Counted from the first letter of the stretch, positions 13,546 to 24,424 are shown. The stretch is DNA of 64,000 nt from Nageia nagi (GCA_050084985.1 JBITNC010000001.1:105710001-105774000); one strand, 5' to 3'. The notes: a model not told the origin generated them from the sequence alone. Translations and numbers: made by a program.

Positions 13546-14190
13546 CTTTGATCCAATCCTCATCTCCCTTCTTTCCTTTCCTATATCTTAAAATCCCCTT
13601 AAATAGGGAAGATGTAAGATGTATATAGCTTAGTTTACTTATCTTTATTTTATTAAATGGTAAATGTATTAAGTCCTTTTTTTAAAAAAGACTTTTGAAA
13701 GGGTATCCAAACCTTTTATAGTTCTATAAGTGATAAAGATGATATTCTTTATAGATAAAAACATAATAGAATACCTCAAAAAAATGAAATGAAGCATTAA
13801 TCCTATATTCAAAATAAAGCATTATATATATTTACTATTATATAAAAAAATGAAGCCAACTATTATTTTGACCTTAATTCACCTTTTGCATCCACAACAA
13901 TTTTGGAGTAAAAATCCTTTTAATATCAAATTAGACCATATGCATCCCTATTTCAAAACTTATCTTCATAACATCCTCACCATCTTCAAATTTGAATGAT
14001 AAATTTTTGTAGTTATTACTGAAATACTTGAGATATATTTTCTTCTTCACTATCTATACCTTTTTGGGATTTGACATGGTGATATTTCAAATAGATCATT
14101 TGGTTGGCCTTGGATAAGCATATCTTTGGCTAACCTTCTATTGTGTATTTCAAAGTATTGAAGTATACAAATTACTTGCTTCTTTGGTCT
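13546..14190. other. Non-coding stretch between two LINE relics
   Basis: AT-rich, no frame recognised. It would contain the 5' untranslated region of the LINE to its left and possibly the 3' end of the element to its right. Confidence 0.4.
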
Positions 14191-14199
14191 ATGCTTAGT

Positions 14200-15134
14200 T
14201 TGTTTTTTTCTCATAGCTACTTTATTTTTCTTATTCTACTTTTTCATGTTGTTTTTCTACTTTTTTTAGTTTTGCTTCCTTTTATTTTCTTTCTCTAATG
14301 ACTCTTCATCCAAGTCAATTATTTGAATACCATTGTTTGTAGCTCTTTTCCTATCTTGTTCCTTTTATTATTGGGTTCAATTGAAGATTCCTTGCTTTTC
14401 TAAATTGGTATTAATCATGGTAGATTCCCTTGCTCCATTTATCTTTGTATCCTAATTATATTTTCCTTTCTCAATCCTCCCTTTCCTCTTTCCTTTCCAT
14501 TTAGATAAATCTGGACTCTTCCCCTTATACAAATCTATAGTATTCTCCTAACTTCTACCTCTTGTTGATGTTTGTACTTCATTTTCCTCTAGATTTATTT
14601 CCTTTTGAGAATCTTCTTTAGTTTAATGTTTTCCTCATCCTCTCTAATTACAATATAACTATTAGGGTTAACTCTAGCTTATTTTTCTAGAGTTACATCA
14701 TACACTAGTTTGATCACATATTGATGTAATGAAAAATCAATTCTATCTTGTTTAAATTTATTAACATAAGTTCTCATGGAAAGTTGAATAAAGAATGGAA
14801 AATTAATTATCTCATACTTATATTTAAAGTGGTTTAGTAATGCACAATAGAAATTTAACACCTCCTTTTGCCTCCCATCGAGTGAGATATATATTATAAT
14901 TTATTTCACTACTCTATCCCAAGGGCCAAGGAGACTAATTCTATGGTAACTTATTATGTATTTCAAACTTTGAATGCCCTCCACTTCAAAGTTTTGAACT
15001 TCATCAATCTTGCTTACTTTGGTGTTTCTTTTGGTTTCCTCACCTTTGTTCTTCAGGAATGTTTCCTCTAAATTTTTTCCCTTTATAAAACTAACTTCTA
15101 TAGTGTGAATTAGACATTTTCCTCCATCCCACAT
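14200..15134 (-). pseudogene. Unrecognised lysine-rich coding remnant
   Basis: On the minus strand two neighbouring open segments (15134-14901 and 14861-14679) can be read almost continuously across a single stop near 14900, followed downstream by a very lysine- and glutamate-rich tail with several stops down to about 14200. The first part contains ISLLGPWDRVV, the second QLSMRTYVNKF. I do not recognise the family. It could be the C-terminal end of the adjoining LINE, or the gag-like protein of another element. It resembles a former protein because its amino acid composition is balanced and the stops are few. Confidence 0.35.
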
Positions 15135-18100
15135 TCTTCTAACTTCTATAGATAATTTTTTGTTGAACCCTTTACATTCTTTGATGAACTATTATAGACC
15201 TCCTTCATAAAGTATATGCTAATTTTATAGGTATTTCTTCTCCTTTTTGGTATTTGTAGGTTTTGTAATCACAAGTTCTCTCCTCCCCCCATCTTCATTC
15301 TCTTCCTCTACAACTCTACCATATCAGTTATGTCTCATGCATGTTGTATCATGTTTGTGTAAACAAAGTTGTATGTATCGCATTTTCTATAAGGATGGAT
15401 TGATTTCCATCCTGTGTAAGCATTTAATTCCTACTTGTAGAGGTGCTTCATTATTTATATTATCCTCCTAATCATAATTATTTCTATTATAAATATAATA
15501 TTCCTCATACTTTCCAAATCTAGGAAACTTATATTATTTTTTGATTTGACCTTCCCTCATCACAAGTTAAATTCCATATAGCTCTTAATTTAGATCCCTT
15601 TTTTCTTATGTTTGTCTTTCCATTTGTTTAGATTCTATTAAAACATTGATATGTGTTAGATTGGAATTTTATAAATTCCATGTCTTGTTGTATACCATCA
15701 ATATCAGCATCTAAATTCTTTATTATTCTTAACTTGGGTATCATATAAACTTGGAGGGTTTCATTCTTATCATTTTCAAAGACTTTGTTATTTCCTTACT
15801 TCCATATCTACCAATACATGTTAGGTAAAATGAAGTTCTATAATGCCTTTATCTTTTTATTCTTTTTTCTTCCTTCCCATAAGATTATGCTTTCAGATGC
15901 TGAAGTAGGTGTACCCCAACAAAAGTAAAGGTCTTTCTTCATGAGATTCCATACTTCCTATGTAAATTTCCATTCCATAAAGAGATGTTTCTTTATTTCT
16001 TTATCTTCCATGTAGAGTTTGCATCTATTTGGTATTTGAAATCATTTTTTTTAGGTTATCTAAGGTTGGAAATTTATTATCACATGAAGAATGTAATTTT
16101 AGAATTACACCTTTTATTTATATTTTATTCCATAATCCTTAGCTTTCTATATTTGATAAGTTTGAAGTAACTTTATTAATCCTCTTACTATAAAATCTCC
16201 ATCTTTCATTACAATCCATTTAGATTGACATTTTTGTTTTAATAATGTTATCCTTTTCTCCTATAGTTCCATCTAGTTTTCCTCAATTGAATTTTAATCT
16301 ATTATTTGCTGTTTGATTAGTTACCCACTTAGCTTTGTTCTCCTCAAAGTAATTTATTACTTTTTGCTCCTTTATTTTTCATGGAACACTTTGTTTCCTT
16401 TTTATATTCCTATATTTTATTATAGGTTTGCTTCTTAGCCAAGCATCTTCCCAAAAAAACTTTTTTCCCATATACCTACCTCTTAGGTAACATTCTTTAT
16501 AACCAAGTGTTTAGATTTCAATATATCATTCCAAAACGGAGAACCATAGTGAGGGTTTTATATCCTAAGAATTGAAATATTACCTTGTAAATATTTAGCC
16601 TAACATGTTCTTACCCATTATCTATCTTCTTCTATAGCTAATTTCTAGATAAGCTTTCCCCTCAAGGATTGACTCATTTGGGCTATGTTCTTGAGATTAA
16701 ACCATGTAGCTTTTTTCCATGCATATCATTTTCTATAATAATAAAGTAAATTTCTTTTATCTTCTTCACCTATTATATAGAAATATACTACATATCCAAT
16801 TTATCTTTTTACTTATAGATTATGGGATTTTGAATACCAATGAACTGTTTATGGGTGTGCTATGAATTGAGTATCTAATTAATGTGAGTTTACCAAAATA
16901 GTTTCAAAAATTCATGCTTTTAAGCTACTAAATTTTCATTTTATCCTCTCAAGTAATCTCAATATTTTTTCTTAGTTTCCTTTGAATAGGAGCATGCCTA
17001 AATATTTGGTTGATAAAGTATCTATTTTGCATACCATGATTGGCTATATTTTTATTTCTTTTATTGATTAAGAAAGATAGATTCATTTCTAAAGATTATT
17101 ATTTTGATGTGTAGCCTTCTTATATAGTGTAAGTATATCTTTGAATTGGTTTTCTTTATTTATATTAACTTGTCCTATTAGAATTATAACATCTACAAAT
17201 TGATGATGGGTAGTTTCTTTACAATTTTTACTTGAAATTACTCCTTTCAATTTTTTACTATCTTTGGCTCTTTTGATGTCTCTCACTAATGCTTCTATCA
17301 TAATAATGAAGAGGCGAGGAGAAATTGGATCTATTTTTATTAAGCCCCAAATTTCTCCAAAAATGCTAGTCACCTCTCCATTAACCAACATAGAGAATTT
17401 TGGTGTTGATATACATTCAAAGATCCATGATCTCCATTTTGTAGAAAATCCAATCTTAGGAATTATTGATCTAAAAAAAACACCTTACCCTATTATATGC
17501 TTTTTCCTTGTCCAACTTCAATAATATTACTTCTTCCTTCTTATAATGGACGGAATGTACTACTTCATATATTATTATTATTCCATTAGTTGTTTTTCTT
17601 CCTTGTACAAATCAATCTTATTATGGGGATATTATATGCAAAAGTAGATGCTTCAATCTATCTACCAAAATGTTTGTGAGTATTTTACAAACCACATTAC
17701 AAAGACTTATTGGTCCAAGATATTTAAAATCTTTTTTCTCTTGTATTTTAGCTATCAAATCCAAGAAGGTTATGCTCCATTGTTTAAGAAGCTTACCTTT
17801 TTTAAAGAATTCTTTGATTTCATTTATTACATCTTTTTCTATAATTTCCTAGTTTTGTTGGAAGAATCCTATTGGATTTCCATCTAAGCCTAGTGATTTA
17901 TTCTTATTCATTATGAAAAGGGTATTTTTTATCTCTTCATTAGTAACATTCCTTTTTAATTCTATAATTCTCTTTTGATCTACTATGCTAGGTATAAATT
18001 CTAAAAGATCCATCATTTCTCTTCTATTTAGTCTCTAATTTGATTTCAATAGTTTTGGGTAGAAATATACTCCTTCCTTCTTTACTCATACTCATCATTA

Positions 18101-18790
18101 GTAATACTTTCATCTAATTTCTTCACCTTTGTTATTTATTAAAGCCTATCCTTCTCATTGTAGATATTTTGAAAATCTAGTGTTTATATGTCTCCTTTCA
18201 ACCAATTTATTTTGTAATGCATCTCCTCTTGTGATAGTGTATTGTAGTAATATTTATTTTCCTTTTTGAGTCTGTTTCCTTGTCCCTTCCTTTTCATTTC
18301 CTATTTTGAAGTTAAATTCTTCTTAGCTTATACATTACCAAATACCTACTTATTCCATTGCTTCAATTTCCTTTTGAGCTCATCCAATTTCTTTGATAAT
18401 CTATACGTGGTTGTTCCTTTAAACTTTTTTTAATACAATGTGCAAAACTATTTGAAATTAAGGTGGAACACCCATGTGTACTCAAATTTAAAAGGTGATT
18501 TTATTTATTTATTTTTTCTTCTTTTGGATAGGTTTAAAATTAAGTAGCATTGGTTTGTGATTTGAAGCAATTCTACGTAGAGATATTTAGTCACTATTTT
18601 TATATTCTTCCAACCAATCTAGGTTTACAAGAAATCTTGATCCACCTTGAACCGTAACAAACTTTCTTTATTTGGAGCTTGATCCACCAAATTCTTTTAT
18701 TTAGTAAATGTCTTATCCATTTTGGATTTTCCAAACATTCATGGTGATCCGAACCTCCCAATATTTACATAAGAAATTGTTGTAAAAGAT
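15135..18790 (-). pseudogene. Second L1-like LINE relic, endonuclease to zf-RVT
   Basis: Minus-strand reading: the end of an endonuclease domain near 18650-18520 (KPRLVGRI, then IASNHKPML where the catalytic SDH is expected, with Asn in place of Asp), reverse transcriptase from about 18000 (YxFFQ-like block, SNHPIGF-like region) to the block GEIWGLIKIDPISPRLF (17350-17300) and HQFVDVIILIGQ near 17200, where the FADD active site reads FVDV, and a zf-RVT-like tail with KHLFMEWKFT and VWNLMKKDLYFCWG near 15990-15900. ORF1 is missing, so the element is 5'-truncated at about 18790. Stops and frameshifts are frequent. It lies in the same orientation as the LINE at 9.2-13.5 kb. Confidence 0.8.
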
Positions 18791-19278
18791 GACCATTTTT
18801 AGCACTTCAAGGATAGATAATGTTCATGTGATGATTATTGGTGATTGAATAAAGGATGTTTTCTATAAAAATAGAATAAATATTGTTCTAAGAAATGATT
18901 TATTACATCAAAATATTTCACTACATGATCATGTAGTTGTATTAGAGATAGGAAAGGATAAAAGTATAATGTCTTTGTACACTTTTCCCAACCTATTGTT
19001 AGATTCTATAAACAATGTTATGCTTAACGAATGATGGTAATTTTTTTTTCAAATTTTGTCGAACATGATTCGAAGTCATGGTGAAAAGTCTTCGAAAGTT
19101 ACGTAGAGTAAGAGGTGAAATTATTATTATTTTTAAAAAGTTGTAAATTATTAGTGATATATATTGATTTTTAGTTTTATGATGGGTGTATAAATATACC
19201 ATAAGACTATTATCTTAAAACCTGCATATGAATCTATAATGGAATTAAAATACATGTAAACAATCCATTCTTAAAATA
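18791..19278. other. Non-coding stretch beside the LINE
   Basis: AT-rich sequence with a short minus-strand frame of 67 codons (19202-18999) that I do not recognise and regard as chance. Nothing else is supported. Confidence 0.4.
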
Positions 19279-19645
19279 TGTAGATGATCGCTTTTTAAAC
19301 ATTTGAATAAAAGATACATAGTCATCACCCCTTTTGTGGAGATGATCATTTATACTTTTCTATAGATGATCATCTATACTATTTTCAAATGATCATCTGT
19401 ACCTTTTTGTAGATGATAATCTGTAGAAAAATGTAAATGATCATATGTAGAAAAGTGTAAATGATTATTTGCATAAAAGTGTAGATGATCATATGTAGAA
19501 AAGTGCAAATGATTATCTGCATAAAAGTGTAGATGATCAATTGATAAAAGTGCATACGATCATTTGAATAAAGAATAGATGATCATCACCACTAATATAG
19601 AGATGATCGTTTGCACTTTTCTACATACAATCATCATCATATTAG
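19279..19645. repeat. 24-bp tandem array rich in ATGATCAT palindromes
   Basis: The core from about 19430 to 19570 is built of 23-24-base units of the form GTGTAGATGATCATATGTAGAAAA, quoted here in two parts: GTGTAGATGATC then ATATGTAGAAAA. Units alternate between an ATGATCATATGTAG and an ATGATTATCTGCAT version, giving a 48-base higher-order period. To the left (19340-19410) the same unit appears in the opposite orientation, so the array switches strand near 19420. Both edges (19322-19362 and 19576-19622) carry a similar TCATCACC...GAGATGATC block. No coding capacity. Confidence 0.75.
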
Positions 19646-19797
19646 CGCTATCGATCATCAATGTTTTACATATGATATCACTTTGAAATTAGATAAGGTA
19701 TTTAATGTAGTTGTACATAATAAATTCCTACATGTGTTTACTATTATCAAAGGCCTTCCACAAGTCATTTGCACTCCATTTCAATGCATTCAAGTCT

Positions 19798-20801
19798 CTA
19801 ATGCTATGAATATGCAGTTCTCTTCATACCTCCTAGTCCCTCCTATCCCCATGAAATTTTCCTAGTCCCTTCATGCCTCCTTCTTTACAAATCCTTCCTC
19901 TCCTCACTTCTCAAGACCAACATTTTGACCTCCAATGCTACCGCCCAATAAGCATCTTATAGCTACAAAAATCTTATCTTCCTGCTAATTTTTGAGATTC
20001 TTACCACTCCTATATTTGAATTTAGTTGGTTGTAAGAATCCGTTCTTTTACAATTGGTTTCAATTGGCATGTTTTCGAATGATATTCCTCTTTTTGATGC
20101 AATTACAAACTCTTTTGATAATGAAAACTCAATCATAACAATGATGGTCCATGGTAAACATGTTTCTTTCTCTGTTAAACCCTCTATTGTACATAGGTTG
20201 ATAGGTCTACCATGCAAGGATGTTGAGGAGCATATGAATACAAAGGTAACTCTTCTAATGAATAAAGAAAAAAATACTTCTAGAAACAACGTATGGTATC
20301 TCTACAGAATGTTTATTAGGTAAAAGGGTTTTTCATTTTTTAAGTCACCTTATGCATTTTTTATATTTCAATATATATTTTTATGTGTTATTTGTAATTT
20401 GCATTAGTGTTATGATCGGGTTAATGATGTAGTTTCATATTTTTTGTAGTTAGCTACAATCCCTTAAGAAGGGGTCTCAACATGGCAAATGTTCAGAACT
20501 CTTTTTTGGAGGTCATAATAGAGTTCCTTCAAGCCAAAATTATTCTTCAAAGGAGATATTTAGATATTTTATTTGGGGCCTTTTCTACATTCTATAGTGT
20601 ATTGAGCATGAAAAATTTGATTGGATCTCTTTCATCTCAAATAGGATTAGATTCGATATTTTTATAATCAAAATATCAAATTCTCAAAATATTTTCCTAT
20701 CTAGCTTCAATTATTTGCTTGCATTATACTACGAGGCTTTATACAAATTGCAGAACATTCCATCTTAAACTATAGCTCATAGTCAGTTAAAATCATTAGA
20801 A
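19798..20801. repeat. Direct tandem duplication, unit 1 (about 1,004 bp)
   Basis: This unit is repeated immediately downstream at an offset of 1,004 bases; both begin with CTAATGCT and the second ends at a further CTAAT. The two copies remain clearly alignable throughout with scattered substitutions and small indels. The unit contains the coding-like block listed at 20054-20323. Confidence 0.85.
20054..20323 (+). pseudogene. Transposon-protein-like reading frame in unit 1
   Basis: An 89-codon frame with VHGKHVSFSVKPSIVHRLI followed by GLPCKDVEEH. The pattern of a short hydrophilic segment, a strand with VxF, then a helix ending in LxGLP resembles the 'putative plant transposon protein' and plant mobile domain families; this is a weak match by eye. 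The frame ends just after AG|GTAAAAG, a plausible splice donor, and a TTTTTTGTAG acceptor lies at about 20450, so an intron may be present. The downstream part (20451-20667) has one open segment with no recognised domain. No complete gene is visible. Confidence 0.35.
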
Positions 20802-21800
20802 CTAATGCTCCGAGTCTATAGTTCTCTTCATACCTCCTAGTCCCTCCTATCCCCATGAAATTTTCCCAATCCCTTCATGCCTCCTGCTTTACAAATCCTT
20901 CCTCTCCTCACTTCTCAGGACCACCATTTTGACCTCTAATGCTACTACCCAACAAGCATCTTATAGCTACAAAAATCTTATCTTCTTGCTAATTTTTGAG
21001 ATTCTTACCACTCCTATATATGACTTTAGTTGGCTATAAGAATTTGTTCTTTTACAATTGGTTTCAATTGGCATTGTTTTTGAATGATATTCTTCTTTTT
21101 GATTTAATTGCAAACTCTTTTGACAATAAAAACTCAATCGTAATAATGATGGTCCATGGTAAACATGTTTCTTTCTCTGTTAAACCCTCTATTGTACATA
21201 GGTTGATAAGTCTACCATGCAAGGATGTTGAGGAGCATATGAATACAAAGGCAACTCTTCTAACAAATAAAGAAAAAAATACTTCTAGAAACAACGTATG
21301 GTATCTCTACAGAATGTTTATTAGCTAAAAGGGTTTTTCATTTTTTAAGTCACCTTATGCATTTTTTATATTTCAATATATATTTTTATGTGTTATTTGT
21401 AATTTGCTTTAGTGTTACAATAGGGTTAATGATGTAGTTTCATATTTTTTGTAGTTAGCTACAATCCCTCAAGAAGGGGTCTTAACATGGCAGATGTTTA
21501 GAACCCTTTTTTGGAGGTCGTAATAGAGTTCTTTCAGGCCAGAATTGTTCTTCAAAGGAGACATTTAGATATTTTATTTGGGGCCTTTTCTACATTCTAC
21601 AATGTATTGAGCACAAAAAATTTGATTGGAGCTCCTTCATCTTAAATAGGATTAGATTCGATATTTATCAAATTCTCAAAATATTTTCCTATCCAGCTAT
21701 AATTATTTGCTTCCATTATACTATGAGGCTTTATACAACCTATAGAACATTTCATCTTAAACTATAGCTCATAGTGAGTTAAAATCATCGGCACTAATTG
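20802..21800. repeat. Direct tandem duplication, unit 2
   Basis: Second copy of the unit at 19798-20801. It shares the pyrimidine-rich start, the coding-like block (21064-21328) and the 3' part up to the AGTTAAAATCAT stretch near 21780. It lacks about 10 bases near 21665 relative to unit 1. Confidence 0.85.
21064..21328 (+). pseudogene. Transposon-protein-like reading frame in unit 2
   Basis: Duplicate of the frame at 20054-20323; its VHGKHVSFSVKPSIVHRLI block is unchanged while the surrounding sequence has several replacements, and a one-base insertion removes the upstream frame of the first copy. The position corresponding to the putative donor reads AGCTAAAAG here, so the GT is lost. Function unknown. 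Confidence 0.35.
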
Positions 21801-22157
21801 CAGAGGAAGTGTGGGTAAACGAATTTATTTTTCTTTTTTGCTTTAATGAATTTATTTTATTAGTAAGTTAAGGAAAAAAGCTAAAAGGATTATTGATTTA
21901 TTGAATTTTTTGTTTATGTTTAATGCAAAAAAAGTAGCAAAATCAACTTTTCAAATAAATGCTGCAATTAGAGGCACACAGCTCGAAGATTGAGATTCCG
22001 AAGGTAAAATTGGTACACCTTTGATCAGGAAATCTATGAAAAAGTGAAAAGTTAATTGTAATTCATGAGTCAAAATTGATAATAATTTTTTTTTAATTTA
22101 AGATTTTTATAAATGTTATTAAAAAATTGAAGTATATGATTGAATATATATAAGTTT
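21801..22157. other. Non-coding AT-rich stretch
   Basis: No recognised element; contains T- and A-rich runs between the tandem duplication and the SINE-like copy. Confidence 0.4.
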
Positions 22158-22292
22158 AAAAAGGTAAAAGTATATTAACATCTACGAATATCAACAAGTC
22201 TAGAGAACGACTAAAGTACATCTTGTAGTAAGAATCAAATATAAGACACAAAATGCAACAAAGTCATCTTATGACGAACTCAACCAAAAAAC
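22158..22292 (-). mobile_element. tRNA-derived SINE-like copy
   Basis: Read on the minus strand, it starts with GGTTGAGTTCGTCATAAGATG, an A-box-like stretch, has ATTTGATTCTTAC about 45 bases later in the place of a Pol III B box (consensus GGTTCGANTCC), and ends with GATGTTAATATACTTTTACC plus TTTTT. The same 3' end closes the SINE at 39406-39578, and the same head spacing is found at 24240-24372. Such elements are transcribed by RNA polymerase III and mobilised by LINEs. Decayed boxes; boundaries approximate. Confidence 0.5.
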
Positions 22293-22405
22293 TAATCCAT
22301 ATTTATATATTTATAAAGGAAGCAAGTCTTCTCAAAGATATCATAACATTTTCATACAATTATTTATTGCTTTAGTCTTCGAGAACTACGAACGTATATA
22401 CATGT

Positions 22406-22690
22406 TTAATATTTAACATTGACGCGTTGTGGCATTTGCGCTCGAAAACCAATACTTTGCAGGTTCTTCGCCAGTGTAGCTCGACTCAACTGCGGTTTCC
22501 ACACTCTTGACGCTCTTTCCTGGTCATTTCTCAGAAGCTTCTGAAACTTGTTTCCTATCTCACAAATTTCGGCAATAAGTACTTCCCACAAATCCAAATC
22601 GGATAGAGGAAAAGCCTAAACAAGACAGCAATCCGTCGGGCATTGCTTCAATAACTTCTTCCTCCTTAGGCTTTTCCGCATCCAAAAAAA
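22406..22690 (-). pseudogene. Unrecognised minus-strand reading frame beside the HMA gene
   Basis: A stop-bounded minus-strand segment from about 22620 to 22406 encodes a balanced sequence beginning DLDLWEVLIAEICEIGNKFQ and ending in VNVKY; the first ATG is not in this frame. In another frame just upstream (22678-22615) AEKPKEEEVIEAMPDGLLSC can be read, which looks like a continuation broken by a one-base shift or an intron. GC content is visibly higher than in the surroundings and codon use looks genic. It may be the last exon(s) of a gene or a gene fragment; its 5' end overlaps the start of the divergent HMA gene. Function not recognised. Confidence 0.4.
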
Positions 22691-23059
22691 TGAAGGTATG
22701 TAGAAGTTGCTACACTGTTACGAGTAGGAATATGTAAACTAACTGCTTGATATTTGCAGAAGATAATAGTGTTGAAGCTGTCGATAGAGGATGAGAAAGC
22801 CAAGAGAAGAGCCCTCAAGCTAGTGGCTGACGTCGAAGGTATTGCAGTTTGTTTTTCTTTCTTTCTTTCTTTCTTTGTGTGTAATCTGCGCTTCAAGGCA
22901 AGTGAGAAAGAGAGGAGTGATGCAGGGGTAGATTCGGTGGCGGTGGACATGAAGGAGGGGAAGATAACCGTTGTTGGGAATGCAGATGCAGTCTATCTCA
23001 CAAGGAAGCTCAGAAAGCTTGCTCCAACCGACCTGTTCACCGTCGGCCCTGCCAAGTAA
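22690..23059 (+). CDS. HMA-domain protein (HIPP-like), spliced, short
   Basis: Three exons can be read: 22690-22695 (ATGAAG), 22760-22838 and 22926-23059, joined by GTATGT...TTTGCAG and GTATTG...GATGCAG introns, giving 72 residues. A tiny first exon coding Met-Lys before the HMA fold is typical of plant heavy-metal-associated isoprenylated proteins. The fold is visible as MKKIIVLKLSIED (strand 1), KAKRRALKLVADVEG (helix 1), VDSVAVDMKEGKITVVG (strands 2-3) and AVYLTRKLRKL (helix 2), ending in VGPAK. The metal-binding CxxC of the first loop is absent (SIEDEKAK), as in several plant members thought to bind partners instead of metals. No isoprenylation motif follows the stop. If intron 2 is retained, an uninterrupted frame 22754-23059 exists. 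Expression is unproven. Confidence 0.7.
22839..22925 (+). other. Intron 2 of the HMA gene with CTTT microsatellite
   Basis: An 87-base intron, inferred because its removal joins GAA-G with GG and restores the conserved VEG-VDS transition between helix 1 and strand 2. It begins GTATTG, has a (TTTC)n run at about 22855-22876 and ends GATGCAG. The length is divisible by three and it has no stop in frame, so retention would insert 29 residues into the HMA fold. Confidence 0.6.
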
Positions 23060-23160
23060 GACAAGTAAAAGGAAGACAATCCAGAGACTCTGCTACAGCC
23101 CCTACCCATACAAAAATATTACAAAATACCATCCAACTGGCTGAACCATGTGCTGAATAG
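23060..23160 (+). pseudogene. Decayed C-terminal tail of the HIPP-like gene
   Basis: Directly after the VGPAK stop the same frame continues as DK, a second TAA, then KEDNPETLLQPLPIQKYYKI, the kind of acidic linker followed by a Pro/Tyr-rich tail seen in HIPP proteins. It ends at 23158-23160 TAG. The last codons (CCATGTGCTGAATAG), read one base out of frame, put a Cys three residues before the stop, close to but not a valid CaaX box. I infer that two nonsense changes and a one-base shift truncated a former isoprenylated protein. Confidence 0.45.
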
Positions 23161-24239
23161 ATCAAAATAGTAGCTTCTTAATTTGTAATTCATAGTTATA
23201 AAATAGTTAAGTAATGACTCCTCGGTAAAACAAGTCAAATTAAATTATTTGGGTAAATTTTTGCTTTGTCAAACTCTCTTTTTTGTTTTTTTTATATTCA
23301 ACATTAAAATAATAACTAAGCATCCGCTCATGGGGACTTGAAGTAGCAGGAACTAAAAACTATGCATCTAAAGAATGTAAATAAATTCTTCTAACTAGCT
23401 GTTATTGGTATGGACAAGGTTTTGGTGATTTGGATGGAAAGCATGTGGTAAATATTTTTGGATTGACGTTTTACCTATAGGAATATTTATCATGGTGATC
23501 AACAAAATAATATAATAATAATTAAGCATTTTAATTAGATATTTATGTTGTTCAAAAATGATAATGTTTATTTCAAAAAGTATTTGAGGGTACTATGGTT
23601 AATCATGATTCTGAATTAAATTCTTCTTAGATATAATTTTTGTTTATCAATATCATGAAGAATAGTTAATATTTAATGATTTTGAATTAAAAAAGAAGAA
23701 GATTTAAATAGGTTTTTTTCTCAATTAATGATTTTGTTACATCAATATAGATCCAGTACCTATGCTTATTCATCACACTCAATTACAAATAGATTTTAAA
23801 AATTAAAGATATTTAAAATCAAATTAGAGTACATTGCATTTCTTAATTGATTTAATTATTTTATCTAAATGAAAGCATCCTTCTTTTTATATGTTATTTA
23901 TGTAGTTATTATTTTTCATAGCTCTTTCAAAATAAATGTAATAAGTTGTATATCCCAATAATCATCTTGATCTTGTTTGGATCAATTTTGTCTACTTCAA
24001 TTGAAACTATTTTCCTTAAATATACTACTTATAATATTAAAAAATGAGAATCTAGACTTCTTCATGAAGAGTCGTTTCTTATATAAAATATTAAATTCTT
24101 ATTCTACCTACTAATAATCATCTTTCCATTTATTGTTACAAATCAATTGATATATCATCATAGGAAGTCAACAAAAAAATCCTCAAACTGGGAATAAAAA
24201 TAAACTTCATAAGACTTTGGAATGTAAATCATACATTAA
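23161..24239. other. Non-coding AT-rich region downstream of the HMA gene
   Basis: No coding frame. It contains a block at about 23632-23780 (TTTTTGTTTATCAATATCATGAAG...ATATAGATCCAGTA) that recurs at about 50178-50290. No AATAAA signal close to the HMA stop was seen. Confidence 0.4.
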
Positions 24240-24372
24240 TTAATATAAAGCATATAAATGGGACAATTGTATGGGGAGTACAATGTATGTCATGGCTGGT
24301 GGGAATTGAACATAGGACTCAAGATGCAGTAAGGTCCGCATGTAGCCAACTCAACCCAGAGATATACCAGCT
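24240..24372 (-). mobile_element. tRNA-derived SINE-like copy
   Basis: On the minus strand: TGGGTTGAGTTGGCTACATG as A-box region, then TATGTTCAATTCCCACCA about 45 bases later, a good Pol III B box, followed by a non-tRNA body ending near 24240. The head aligns base by base with the head of the copy at 22158-22292. A true tRNA is excluded because no cloverleaf stems pair. Confidence 0.5.
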
Positions 24373-24424
24373 TTTCAAATATAATTCCTTATAAAGGAAT
24401 GCCTCTAGATATTAATTAAATAAC

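Noticed and set aside
24297-24372. A functional tRNA gene on the minus strand
   Set aside because: The A- and B-box-like parts are present but acceptor, anticodon and T stems do not pair, and the sequence continues into a SINE-like body.
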